From JBBROS01 sp965199595 (GTDB lineage Bacteria; Pseudomonadota; Alphaproteobacteria; Acetobacterales; Acetobacteraceae), in contig OZ241182.1 in assembly GCA_965199595.1 (NCBI GenBank), positions 2,294,001-2,358,000 on the forward strand: a stretch of DNA of 64,000 nt, given 5' to 3'. Positions 19,577 through 27,972 of this stretch are shown in pieces. Position 1 is the stretch's first letter, and each line of letters opens with the position of its first letter. The notes under the pieces are model-generated. The model was given only the letters and a program-made list of their open reading frames with translations, was not told the origin of the DNA and ran no database searches. The position numbers and the translations under genes are program-made.

Positions 19577-21234
19577 GCCGCTTTCTTCTTCTTGTTCTTC
19601 TTGCCGCCACCACCACCAGCGGCGGCGGCCTTGGCTTTGGGCACCCGCAGCTGGGTGGGCGCCGAACCGCTCTTCGAGCGCTCCAGCACCAGCCGCGCAT
19701 AATCGTCCATGTCACCATCGAACGGCGCCACCGTGCCATCCGAGGCCAACCACAGCCGGTCCGCCACCAGCTCCATCAACGAGCGATCATGGGTGATCAG
19801 GATCACCGCGCCCTCATACCCGTTCAGCGCATCCAGCAGGGCCCGGCGGCTATCGATATCCAGATGGTTGGTCGGCTCGTCCAGGATCAGCAGGTGCGGT
19901 GCGGTCATCGCCACCAGGTTCAGCAGCAGCCGTGCCCGCTCGCCGCCCGAGAGGTGCTCCACCGTCGTCGCCTGCTTGTCGAAGCCGATGCCGAACGAGG
20001 CGAGGCGCGAGCGATATGACGTCTCGTTGTCCTCAGGCCGTTCGCGCCGGATGATGTCGAGCGGGGTATCCGCCGGGTCAAGCGCCTCGATCTGGTGCTG
20101 GTGGAACCAGCCGACCTTGATGCGCTTCTCCCGCTGCAAATGGCCGGATTGCAGCATCAGCGCGCCGGCGGCCATCTTGGCGAATGTGGACTTGCCGGCC
20201 CCGTTCACCCCCAGCAGCCCGATGCGGTCATCCACGTCCAGCCGCAGGTTCAGGTCGCGCAGGATCGGCTCGCCGCCATAGCCGACGCTCGCGCCCTCCA
20301 GCCGCATCAGCGGCGGCGCCAGCGGGCGATCCGGCGACGGCAGGGTGAACGGCGCCACCCGCTCCTCGATCACGGCCTCCACCGGCTGCAGCTTGGCCAG
20401 GCGCTTCATGCGGGACTGCGCCTGCGCCGCCTTGCTGGCCTTGGCGCGGAACCGGTCCACGAAGCTTTGCAGATGCGCGCGCTCCGCCTCCTGCTTCACC
20501 CGCTGCCCCGCCGCCAGCCGCGCCTTCTCGGCCCGGCGCCGCTCGAAGTCGTCATAGCCGCCGGTGTAAAGCTCCAGCTTGCCGCTGTGCAGATGCAGGA
20601 TGGAGTCGACGGAGTTGTTCAGCAGCTCGCGGTCATGGCTGATGATGATGGCGGATTTCGGGTATTTCCGCAGCCGGGCCTCCAGCCACATGGCACCCTC
20701 GAGGTCCAGGTAGTTGGTCGGCTCGTCCAGCAGCAGCAGGTCCGGCTCGGCGAACAGCGCCGCCGCCAGCGCCACCCGCATGCGCCAGCCGCCGGAGAAC
20801 TCCGACATCGGGCGGTCCAGGTCCCCGGTGGAGAAGCCGAGCCCGGCCAGGATCTCGCTGGCCCGGGCCGGGGCACGGTCGGCGTCGATCTCCTCCAGGC
20901 TGTTGTAGAGGTCGGCGATCCGCTCCGGCTCCGCCACCTCCAGCTCCGCCATCAGCCCGGCCCGCACCGTATCCGCCTCCAGGATGGTGTCCAGCAGCGT
21001 GACGGGCGTCGCCGGATGCTCCTGCGCCACGGTCGCCACCCGCGCGCCGCGCGGCATGCCGATCTCGCCGCCATCCGGCCCCAGCTCCCCCAGGATCAGC
21101 TTGAACAGCGTGGACTTGCCCACGCCGTTGCGCCCCACCAGGCCCACCTTGGCATCGGCCGGCAGCGTGACCGTCGCGCGGTCGAAGAAGCGGCGTCCCC
21201 AGGCATTGAAGACAAGTTCGTCGATCTGGAGCAT
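19573..21234 (-). CDS. ABC-F family ATPase (YheS/Uup-like)
   Basis: A 553-residue soluble protein with two ABC domains and no membrane segments. Walker A motifs are GRNGVGKST and GVNGAGKST. Signatures are FSGGWRMR and LSGGERAR, with Walker B LLLLDEPTNYLD and LLILDEPTNHLD. Between the domains lies the charged linker that enters the ribosome in ABC-F translation factors (ERAHLQSFVDRFRAKASKAA). The tail is glycine- and lysine-rich (KKNKKKK), shorter than the coiled coil of Uup. It is predicted to act on stalled or initiating ribosomes. Confidence 0.92.
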   Translation of the reverse strand: MLQIDELVFNAWGRRFFDRATVTLPADAKVGLVGRNGVGKSTLFKLILGELGPDGGEIGMPRGARVATVAQEHPATPVTLLDTILEADTVRAGLMAELEVAEPERIADLYNSLEEIDADRAPARASEILAGLGFSTGDLDRPMSEFSGGWRMRVALAAALFAEPDLLLLDEPTNYLDLEGAMWLEARLRKYPKSAIIISHDRELLNNSVDSILHLHSGKLELYTGGYDDFERRRAEKARLAAGQRVKQEAERAHLQSFVDRFRAKASKAAQAQSRMKRLAKLQPVEAVIEERVAPFTLPSPDRPLAPPLMRLEGASVGYGGEPILRDLNLRLDVDDRIGLLGVNGAGKSTFAKMAAGALMLQSGHLQREKRIKVGWFHQHQIEALDPADTPLDIIRRERPEDNETSYRSRLASFGIGFDKQATTVEHLSGGERARLLLNLVAMTAPHLLILDEPTNHLDIDSRRALLDALNGYEGAVILITHDRSLMELVADRLWLASDGTVAPFDGDMDDYARLVLERSKSGSAPTQLRVPKAKAAAAGGGGGKKNKKKKAA

Positions 21235-21349
21235 GGGAGGTCAGCCGCCGTTCGCGTGAGGAGGATGGTGCCGGGTTCTGGTCGGATGAGGCGGGGACCG
21301 GGACGCTCCGCCGCCGTCAGGCCGTTTCATAGACGGCCCGGCGCCGCAT

Positions 21350-21976
21350 TCAAAGCTTCTTTGCGCTGCGCTGCACCATGAACGGTTTGGGCTTCGGCCC
21401 CTCGCCAGCCGCGATCGCCGCCATGCTGCGGCCGGACGCGACGGAGGCGTCACCCGAGAGCAGCGCGCCCCCATCGCCCTCGATGGCGGCCTCGTCGCGA
21501 TGCTTGATGAGCAGCCAGTTGGTGCGCTTGCCCGACCAGCCCTTGATCCGCACCAGCACCCAGCTTCCTTTCAGGTGCGTCCCGTCCAGCGTGAACTTCA
21601 GGTCGCCGCTGGCCAGCCCTTCCTCGGCGGTCATGCCCTGCGGCGCCCAGGTGCCGCGGTCCCACAGCATCACCGTGCCGCCGCCATACTCGCCAGCCGG
21701 AATGGTGCCCTCGAAGTCGCCATAGGGCAGCGGATGGTCCTCCACCTCGACCGCCAGGCGCTTGTCGTGCGGATCGACCGAAGGCCCCTTCGTCACCGCC
21801 CAGGATTTGAACACGCCGTCCAGCTCGAGCCGGAGATCGTAATGCAGGCGGCTGGCAGCATGGCGCTGCACGACGAAGCGGAGCCTGGATTTCGGCGGGG
21901 CAGCAGCCTTTCCGCTCGGCTCCGGAGTAATGGCGAAATCGCGCTTGGCTCGATAGGCTGCAAGCTTGTCCACCAT
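21350..21976 (-). CDS. Stand-alone LigD-type 3'-phosphoesterase domain protein
   Basis: A 208-residue protein consisting of the phosphoesterase module found at the N-terminus of bacterial LigD, which trims 3' ends during nonhomologous end joining. Family metal/active-site residues are present: His39 and His45 in VQRHAASRLHYDLRLELDG, Asp47, Arg49 and His81 in VEDHPLPYGDFEGTIP, then GEYGGGTVML. There is no ligase or polymerase domain and no ku gene nearby. ATG 21976 has GAGGAGG upstream. It starts 24 bases after tRNA-Pro, probably on the same transcript. Confidence 0.92.
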   Translation of the reverse strand: MVDKLAAYRAKRDFAITPEPSGKAAAPPKSRLRFVVQRHAASRLHYDLRLELDGVFKSWAVTKGPSVDPHDKRLAVEVEDHPLPYGDFEGTIPAGEYGGGTVMLWDRGTWAPQGMTAEEGLASGDLKFTLDGTHLKGSWVLVRIKGWSGKRTNWLLIKHRDEAAIEGDGGALLSGDASVASGRSMAAIAAGEGPKPKPFMVQRSAKKL

Positions 21977-21999
21977 GACGGCCTCCTCGGCGGGACAGC

Positions 22000-22076
22000 T
22001 GGTCGGGGCGAGAGGATTCGAACCTCCGGCCTCTTGCTCCCAAAGCAAGCGTACTACCAGGCTGTACTACACCCCG
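22000..22076 (-). tRNA. tRNA-Pro (anticodon TGG)
   Basis: A 77-base cloverleaf with encoded CCA. The acceptor CGGGGTG pairs with CGCCCCG, with one G-T. The anticodon arm CTTGC-TTTGGGA-GCAAG gives TGG, and the T-arm is GGAGG-TTCGAAT-CCTCT. It reads CCA and by wobble CCG. It lies between the DUF192 operon and the LigD-type gene, all leftward. Confidence 0.97.
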
Positions 22077-22158
22077 TGACCTCGCCGCTCGCACAGCAAG
22101 CGGCCGAGCGGCAGGACATAGCACGATCCGGCACCATGCCCATACCCCCTCCGCGCGC

Positions 22159-22635
22159 CTACCTGGTGGCGAACACCCGCTGCTCCACCCTGTCCCCGGC
22201 ATGGATGCCCAGACGCCTGGCCGTGCCCGCCGCCAGCTCCAGCGTGCCCCGCACCGGGCCGCGGCTGTCGATGGTGGCCAGGCTCTCCGGCACGGTGTTC
22301 TCCACCACCCGGCGGATCGTGCCGTCCGCGTTGATGAACAGCATGTCGAGCGAACTCACGGTGTTGCGCATCCACATGGCGCTGTCCCGCGGGGTGCCCC
22401 AGTCGAACAGCATCCCGCCATCCGCCGGCACGGTCTTGCGGAACATCAGCCCCACCGTCTGCTGATCCGGCGACAGCGCCATCTCCACGTTGAAGTCGTG
22501 CCGCGTGCCGTCCTTGGTGACGATCACCAGCTTCTCCTTCGGCAGCTCCGGCTGCGCCGCGGTCTGCGCATCCGCCGGCGCCGCGCCCATCAACGACATC
22601 ATCAGCAATCCTGTCAGCATCGAACGACGCATCAT
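22159..22635 (-). CDS. Secreted DUF192-family protein
   Basis: A 158-residue exported protein with a signal peptide ending near PADAQ. The DUF192 body reads FNVEMALSPDQQTVGLMFRK, GMLFDWGTPRDSAMWMRNT and SLDMLFINADGTIRRVVENT, matching the usual family core (Q..GLM.R, M.F.......MWM.NT, LDM.FI...G.I). The biochemical role of the family is not established. Its start overlaps the deacetylase stop (ATGA). Confidence 0.9.
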   Translation of the reverse strand: MMRRSMLTGLLMMSLMGAAPADAQTAAQPELPKEKLVIVTKDGTRHDFNVEMALSPDQQTVGLMFRKTVPADGGMLFDWGTPRDSAMWMRNTVSSLDMLFINADGTIRRVVENTVPESLATIDSRGPVRGTLELAAGTARRLGIHAGDRVEQRVFATR

Positions 22636-23750
22636 CCAAGCACCTCTTCCCTCAACGCCATCGCGGCGGTTTGCCGCACCTCGTTCCGCACCGGGCCTTC
22701 ACGGGGCTGATCGCGGATCGTCGTGAACCAGTGTGCCGGCGGGTTGCGTCCGGCGGCCCGGTTATACACCAGGCCGCGCAGCACCGCCTCCGCCGCCGGC
22801 GTGGTCCGTGCCGGGATCTCGATGTCGTTCAGCGTGGCCCAGACCCCGGCCCAGCACCGGCCGACAGTATAGGGATTGTAGCCGCCCCCGCCCGTCACGA
22901 CCAGGCGAGGCGCCAGGCGGCGAACCGCGTCGGCCACGGCGAAATGCGCGTTGTTGGAGAGGCCGAGCCGGGCCAGCGGGTCCTCCTCCAGCGCATCCGC
23001 CCCGCATTGCAGGAAGATCGCCTGCGGCCGCCGTGCCTGGATCAACGGCAGCACCGCCTGCTCCATCACCCAGCGCATCTCGGTGTCGTTGAACCCCTCC
23101 GGCACCGGCAGGTTGCGCGCCATGCCGCCCGCGCGGTCCGAGGCCCGGCCGGTGAACGGCCACCGCCCGGCCTCGTGGATGCTGATCGTCAGCACCCGTT
23201 TATCGTCATGGAACGCATCCTGCACCCCATCACCGTGATGCGCGTCGATGTCGAGATAGACGATGTTGTCCAGCCCGGCCTCCAACCAGGTCAGCATCCC
23301 CAGCACCGGATCGTTCAGGTAGCAGAAGCCGCTGGCCCGCGCCGGACGGCCGTGATGGGTGCCGCCGCCGGGGCAATGCACCACACCGCCCTCCAGCACC
23401 GTCCGGCAGGCCAGCATCACCCCGCCCGCGGAGGTCATCGGCCGCCGATAGATTTCGGCATACACCGGGTTGCCCTCGGCCCCGATGCGGAACCGCTCCC
23501 GGTCGGCATCCGAGACATGCTGCGCCGCCTCGGCCCGCCACAGCGCCTCCACATACGCGGCGTCATGGAAGCGCAGCACCGCATCCCGCTCCGCCAGCGG
23601 CGCCGCCCGGAACTGGTCCTCCCCCAGCCACCCCATGGCCCGGCACAGATCCGTGCACGTCGTCACCCGCGGGATCGCCAGCGGATGCGTCGCCCCATAG
23701 GTGGAGCCCCGGTAGATCTCGCTCCCGATATAGAGGGGCCGCACGGTCAA
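22632..23750 (-). CDS. Histone deacetylase-family (AcuC-like) amidohydrolase
   Basis: A 372-residue zinc-dependent deacetylase of the arginase/HDAC fold. Visible motifs are HCPGGGTHHGRPARASGFCY (paired catalytic histidines), VYLDIDAHHGDGVQ (metal-binding Asp and His) and the catalytic-tyrosine loop VTGGGGYNPYTVGR. Bacterial members deacetylate acetoin-pathway proteins or small N-acetyl compounds such as polyamines; which applies here is unknown. Both ends overlap neighbours by four bases (ATGA), so it is the middle gene of a lyase-deacetylase-DUF192 operon. Confidence 0.9.
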   Translation of the reverse strand: MTVRPLYIGSEIYRGSTYGATHPLAIPRVTTCTDLCRAMGWLGEDQFRAAPLAERDAVLRFHDAAYVEALWRAEAAQHVSDADRERFRIGAEGNPVYAEIYRRPMTSAGGVMLACRTVLEGGVVHCPGGGTHHGRPARASGFCYLNDPVLGMLTWLEAGLDNIVYLDIDAHHGDGVQDAFHDDKRVLTISIHEAGRWPFTGRASDRAGGMARNLPVPEGFNDTEMRWVMEQAVLPLIQARRPQAIFLQCGADALEEDPLARLGLSNNAHFAVADAVRRLAPRLVVTGGGGYNPYTVGRCWAGVWATLNDIEIPARTTPAAEAVLRGLVYNRAAGRNPPAHWFTTIRDQPREGPVRNEVRQTAAMALREEVLG

Positions 23751-24670
23751 CTGCGCTGGGGCATCCCCTTCGGCACCACGGTGCCGACGATCGAGGCATC
23801 CAGCGCCTCATACCCGGCATAGTCGATCGCCGCATACAGCTCGGCGCGCGTCTGCATCAGGTCGATCTGCCCGTGTGCGCCGCCGTCGCGCTTGATGGCG
23901 GCATACAGCCCCTCCTGCGCCTTGTTGGCGACGCGCAGGCTGCTGACCGGCCAGATCACCATCTTGTATCCCATGGCCTCGAACTCGGCCGCGGTGAAGA
24001 ACGGGGTGCGCCCGAACTCCGTCATGTTCGCCAGCAGGGGCACGCCGGGCATGCGGCGCGCGAACTCGCGGAACATCTCGGCGCTGTGCAGCGCCTCCGG
24101 GAAGATCGCATCGGCGCCGGACCGCATGTACAGCTCGGCCCGGGCCACCGCGCCGTCCATGCCCTCGCTGGCCGCGGCATCGGTGCGGGCGATGATGTAG
24201 AGGTGCCGCCGGGCCTTCCGCGCCGCCGCCACCTTGGCCGCCATGTCCTGCGCGTCAGCAAGCCTCTTGTCGTTGAGGTGGCCGCACTTCTTCGGCAGCA
24301 CCTGGTCCTCGAGGTGCACCGCCGCCGCCCCGGCATCCTCAAAGCTGCGCACCATGTTCATCACGTTCAGCGCCTCGCCATAGCCGGTGTCGCCATCCAC
24401 CAGCACCGGCAGGCCGCTGGCCCGCGCCACCTGGCGGATGAAGAAGCACACCTCCTCCACGGTGATCACGCCCAGGTCGGGCAATCCCATGCTCGCCGTC
24501 ATCGCGGCGCCCGACAGGTAGCAGGCCTCGAACCCAGCCGCCTTGGCCTGCAACGACGCCATTCCATTCTGCGCACCCGGGATCTGCATGATGCCCGGCG
24601 CGGCCAGCAGCGCCCGGAACCGCTCCCCGGCCGGCTGGGTCGGCACGTCGTCGGCAACGAGATAGACCAT
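23747..24670 (-). CDS. Isocitrate lyase/PEP mutase-family enzyme (PrpB-like)
   Basis: A 307-residue TIM-barrel lyase. It carries ACYLSGAAMTASMGLPDLGV, the metal site VLVDGDTGYGEAL, VHLEDQVLPKKCGH with the catalytic cysteine, and LLANMTEFGRTPFFT, all as in 2-methylisocitrate lyase (PrpB). No methylcitrate synthase is nearby, so oxaloacetate or dimethylmalate lyase activity is also possible. ATG 24670 is chosen because GGAG lies eight bases upstream; ATG 24700 would add ten residues. It is the first gene of an operon diverging from coxG. Confidence 0.88.
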   Translation of the reverse strand: MVYLVADDVPTQPAGERFRALLAAPGIMQIPGAQNGMASLQAKAAGFEACYLSGAAMTASMGLPDLGVITVEEVCFFIRQVARASGLPVLVDGDTGYGEALNVMNMVRSFEDAGAAAVHLEDQVLPKKCGHLNDKRLADAQDMAAKVAAARKARRHLYIIARTDAAASEGMDGAVARAELYMRSGADAIFPEALHSAEMFREFARRMPGVPLLANMTEFGRTPFFTAAEFEAMGYKMVIWPVSSLRVANKAQEGLYAAIKRDGGAHGQIDLMQTRAELYAAIDYAGYEALDASIVGTVVPKGMPQRS

Positions 24671-24845
24671 CGTCCACACTCCGCTCGATAGACGCTCCAT
24701 GTGCGCCCCTGTGCCGGATTTAGAAGATCGCGCCCCGCCGCACCAGAGCCGCACCAGCGCCCGCAGCCTTGCCCGCCTGTGGCCAAGTTGCGCAGACCCC
24801 CCGCCCGCCGGTATTGTCGGCGCCACAACAGGAGTGCCTCCCCCC

Positions 24846-25514
24846 ATGGACATGACAGGCGAACGTCGCATCGCAGCCCCGCGGCAGAAGGTGTGGGACG
24901 CGTTGAACGACCCCGCGATCCTCAAGGCCTGCATCCCCGGTTGCGAAAGCCTGGAGAAGTCCGGCGACGACCTGAAGGCCACCGCCTCCGTCAAGATCGG
25001 CCCGATCGCCGCCCGCTTCAGCGGCAAGGTGCAGCTGACCGACCTGAACCCGCCCACCTCCTACCGCATCGCCGGCGAGGGCCAGGGCGGGGTCGCGGGG
25101 TTCGCCAAGGGCGGCGCCGACGTGAACCTGGCCGATGACGGCCCGGGCACCCTGTTGACCTACAACGTGAAGGCACAGGTCGGCGGCAAGATCGCCCAGC
25201 TCGGCGCCCGGCTGATCGACGCCACCAGCAAGCAGATGGCGGACCTGTTCTTCGACCGCTTCACCGCCATGGTGGCAGACCCCGTCGCCACCGCGATGGC
25301 GGACCCGCAGCAGGTGCCCGGTGACACCCCCGCCGTCAACCCGGCCCTCGTCCCGCGCCCGCTCCCGGTCTCCACCTCCATGCCACCGCCCAGCATCTCG
25401 ATGTTCGACCTGATCCCGAAGGAGATGTTCGGCCTGCCGCTCGTCGCCATCATCGGCATCGTGCTGTTCGTCCCGATCTTCGTGCTGATCTTCAAGCCAT
25501 ATGTCTTCGGCTGA
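24846..25514 (+). CDS. coxG: CoxG-family SRPBCC protein, carbon monoxide dehydrogenase subunit G-like
   Basis: A 222-residue protein. The N-terminal START-like (SRPBCC) domain opens with MTGERRIAAPRQKVWDALND and includes ILKACIPGCESLEK and IGPIAARFSGKVQLTDLNPP. A proline-rich linker leads to a C-terminal membrane helix (LVAIIGIVLFVPIFVLIF). In carboxydotrophs CoxG anchors CO dehydrogenase to the inner face of the membrane; here it may recruit another molybdenum hydroxylase. Its end overlaps the next gene by 14 bases. First gene of the maturation operon. Confidence 0.92.
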   Translation: MDMTGERRIAAPRQKVWDALNDPAILKACIPGCESLEKSGDDLKATASVKIGPIAARFSGKVQLTDLNPPTSYRIAGEGQGGVAGFAKGGADVNLADDGPGTLLTYNVKAQVGGKIAQLGARLIDATSKQMADLFFDRFTAMVADPVATAMADPQQVPGDTPAVNPALVPRPLPVSTSMPPPSISMFDLIPKEMFGLPLVAIIGIVLFVPIFVLIFKPYVFG

Positions 25515-26424
25515 ACCCATCTTGGCTAAGCCCACAACCGTCGCCGGCACCGCCGCCCTGCTCGCGGCGGGGGGCTACATCGCCGATGAGAGCCTGGCCA
25601 CGACGGTCCATCTCGCCCTCGCGATGGACCGTCCGCTGTTCCTGGAAGGCGAGCCCGGCACCGGCAAGACCGAGATCGCCAAGGTGCTTGCCGCCGGGCT
25701 CGGCCGCCGCCTGGTGCGGCTGCAATGCTATGATGGGCTCGACCTCTCCACCGCCGCCTATGAGTGGGACCATGCCAAACAGCTGATGGCGATCCGCCTG
25801 GCCGAAGCCGCCGGCGAGCGCGACCAGTCGAGGCTCGCCGCAAACCTGTTCGGCCGCGACTTCCTGCAGGAACGCCCCCTGCTCAGCGCCATCGACCCGG
25901 CCCTGCCCCCCGCCGTGCTGCTGATCGACGAGCTGGACCGCGCCGACGAGCCGTTCGAGGCCTTCCTGCTCGAACTCCTGGCCGACCACCAGATCACCGT
26001 GCCCGAACTCGGCACCATCCGCGCCGCCACGCCCCCGGTCATCGTGCTGACCAGTAACCGCACGCGGGAGGTGCACGACGCCATCCGCCGCCGCTGCCTC
26101 TATCAGTGGGTGGACTACCCGGCGCCGGACCGGGAGCGCGCCATCCTCGCCGCGAAGGCTCCGGGCGTGCCGGAACGCCTCTCGGCACAGGTGGTCGCCT
26201 TCGTGCAGAGCCTGCGCGGGATGGACCTGTTCAAGCTGCCCGGCGTGGCCGAGACCATCGACTGGGCCAACGCGCTGCAGTATCTGGACCAGCACGAGCT
26301 TTCACCCGCCGCCGTCGATCAGACGCTGGGTGTTCTGCTGAAATATCAGGATGATATCGCCAAGATCCGCGGTGGCGAGGCAGCCCGGCTGATCACCGGG
26401 GCGCAAGCCGGAACCCCGGTCTGA
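25501..26424 (+). CDS. coxD: MoxR-type AAA+ ATPase (CoxD-like)
   Basis: A 307-residue AAA+ ATPase with Walker A FLEGEPGTGKTEIAKV, Walker B AVLLIDELDRADEPFEAFLL, sensor 1 VIVLTSNRTREVHDA and the arginine-bearing RRRCLYQWVDYPAP. CoxD acts with CoxE as a chaperone that builds the copper-sulfur-molybdenum site in CO dehydrogenase; related pairs serve other xanthine-oxidase-family enzymes. The start overlaps coxG, and the following VWA gene begins four bases after the stop. Confidence 0.92.
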   Translation: MSSAEPILAKPTTVAGTAALLAAGGYIADESLATTVHLALAMDRPLFLEGEPGTGKTEIAKVLAAGLGRRLVRLQCYDGLDLSTAAYEWDHAKQLMAIRLAEAAGERDQSRLAANLFGRDFLQERPLLSAIDPALPPAVLLIDELDRADEPFEAFLLELLADHQITVPELGTIRAATPPVIVLTSNRTREVHDAIRRRCLYQWVDYPAPDRERAILAAKAPGVPERLSAQVVAFVQSLRGMDLFKLPGVAETIDWANALQYLDQHELSPAAVDQTLGVLLKYQDDIAKIRGGEAARLITGAQAGTPV

Positions 26425-26428
26425 CAGC

Positions 26429-27658
26429 ATGATACCGCCGCGCGCCCCGAACATCCCGGTCGCCATGGGCGCCGGGGGCCTGGTGGCCGCGAACATCGTG
26501 CATTTTGCCGGGCTGCTGCGGCGCACCGGCCTGCCGGTCGGGACCGACAGCGTGATCGCCGGCAGCCAGGCGCTGGACCTGCTCGGCCTGGCGCAGCGCA
26601 CCCAGGTCCGCGCCGCGCTGCGCGCGCTGATGGTGCGGCGGCACGAGCACGAGGAGCTGTTCGACCAGGCGTTCGACCTGTTCTGGCAGGATCCGGCCGC
26701 CGCCGAGCAGGCCAGCCTCATGGCCCTGCTGGATGGAAGCCCACCCAGGGAGCAGCCGCCCGCCCCCGGCAGCCGCCGCCTCAGCGACGCCATGGCCGGC
26801 CCCCGCCAGAGCCGCGAGCAGGACCGCCCGCCGGAGCAGGACGCGACGCTCACCGTCAGCGAGCGCGAGCAGTTGCAGACCATGGACTTCGAGCAGATGT
26901 CCGCCGCCCAGATCGACAACGCCCGCGCCGCCATCCGCCGCCTGGCCCTGCCGCTGGACCGCCGCCCCACCCGCCGCTTCCGGCCGGATCCCTCGGGGCC
27001 CCGCATCGACCTTGCCGCCACCATCCGCACCAGCCTGCGCCATGGCGGCGAGATCGTCGGCCTGTCGCGCCGCCGCCGGGTCGTGCGCCCGCCGCCGCTG
27101 GTGGTGCTGTGCGACATTTCGGGCTCGATGGCGCGTTACGCCCAGGTTCTGCTGCATTTCCTGCACGCCGTCGCCAACAGCCGGCCGCGGGTGCATGTGT
27201 TCCTGTTCGGCACCCGCCTCTCCAACATCACCCGCCAGCTGCGGCACAGGGATGCCGAGGTCGCCTTCCAGATGGTGGCGCAGGCGGTGCCGGACTGGTC
27301 CGGCGGCACCCGCATCGGCGAGACCATCGCCGCCTTCAACGCCCGCTGGGGCAAGCGCGTGCTGGGCCAGGGTGCCGTGGTGCTGCTGATGACCGATGGG
27401 CTGGACCGCGACGGCGCCGCCGGGCTGGCCGAAGCGATGGAGCGGCTGCACCGCAGCAGCCGGCGGCTGATCTGGCTCAATCCCCTGTTGCGCTGGGATG
27501 GGTTCCAACCCAGATCGTTGGGGATCAGGGCGATGCTGCCGCATGTCGACGAGTTCCGCACCATCCACAATCTGGACAGCCTGCGCGCGCTGGTGGACCT
27601 GCTGTCCCGCCCCGTCTCTGCCCCTGCCCTTTCCACCAAACGATGGAGCGCCGCATGA
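26429..27658 (+). CDS. coxE: VWA-domain protein (CoxE-like)
   Basis: A 409-residue protein with a C-terminal von Willebrand factor A domain. The MIDAS motif is LVVLCDISGSMARYAQVLL; the rest reads VHVFLFGTRLSNITRQLR, SGGTRIGETIAAFN and VVLLMTDGLDRD. It works with the MoxR ATPase in metal-cofactor assembly. The first 200 residues are helical and charged. Start ATG 26429; the stop overlaps the next gene (ATGA). Confidence 0.92.
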   Translation: MIPPRAPNIPVAMGAGGLVAANIVHFAGLLRRTGLPVGTDSVIAGSQALDLLGLAQRTQVRAALRALMVRRHEHEELFDQAFDLFWQDPAAAEQASLMALLDGSPPREQPPAPGSRRLSDAMAGPRQSREQDRPPEQDATLTVSEREQLQTMDFEQMSAAQIDNARAAIRRLALPLDRRPTRRFRPDPSGPRIDLAATIRTSLRHGGEIVGLSRRRRVVRPPPLVVLCDISGSMARYAQVLLHFLHAVANSRPRVHVFLFGTRLSNITRQLRHRDAEVAFQMVAQAVPDWSGGTRIGETIAAFNARWGKRVLGQGAVVLLMTDGLDRDGAAGLAEAMERLHRSSRRLIWLNPLLRWDGFQPRSLGIRAMLPHVDEFRTIHNLDSLRALVDLLSRPVSAPALSTKRWSAA

Positions 27659-27972
27659 TCGACGAAGATGTCCTCGGCATCGCCGCCACCTGGTTGAGCC
27701 AGGGTGAGCAGGTCGCCATCGCCACCGTGACCGAAACCTGGGGCAGCTCCCCGCGCCCGCCCGGCAGCCAGATGGCGATCACCGCAAGCGGCCGCATGGC
27801 CGGCAGCGTCAGCGGCGGGTGCATCGAGGGCGCGGTCGCCGAGGCCGCCCGCACCACGATGCAGAGCGGCACCCCGCAGCTGCTGGATTTCGGCGTCACC
27901 AACGAGCGCGCCTGGGAAGTCGGCCTCGCCTGCGGCGGCAAGCTCAAGGTGTTCGTGGAAGCCGTCGCGTGA
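27655..27972 (+). CDS. XdhC/CoxI N-terminal domain protein
   Basis: A 105-residue protein that equals only the first domain of XdhC/CoxI chaperones: VAIATVTETWGSSPRPPGSQ, MAGSVSGGCIEGAVAEAA and the cysteine-containing VGLACGGKLKVFVE. XdhC delivers sulfurated molybdenum cofactor to xanthine-dehydrogenase-type enzymes. The Rossmann half is encoded by the next gene through a GTGA overlap, so the split looks natural and not a frameshift. Two upstream ATG codons are near; the one in the ATGA overlap is chosen. Confidence 0.9.
   Translation: MIDEDVLGIAATWLSQGEQVAIATVTETWGSSPRPPGSQMAITASGRMAGSVSGGCIEGAVAEAARTTMQSGTPQLLDFGVTNERAWEVGLACGGKLKVFVEAVA

Noticed and set aside
24671..25057. An N-terminal extension of the PrpB-like lyase to about 436 residues
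   Set aside because: It would run through the divergent promoter region and into coxG, has no conserved residues, and GGAG supports ATG 24670.
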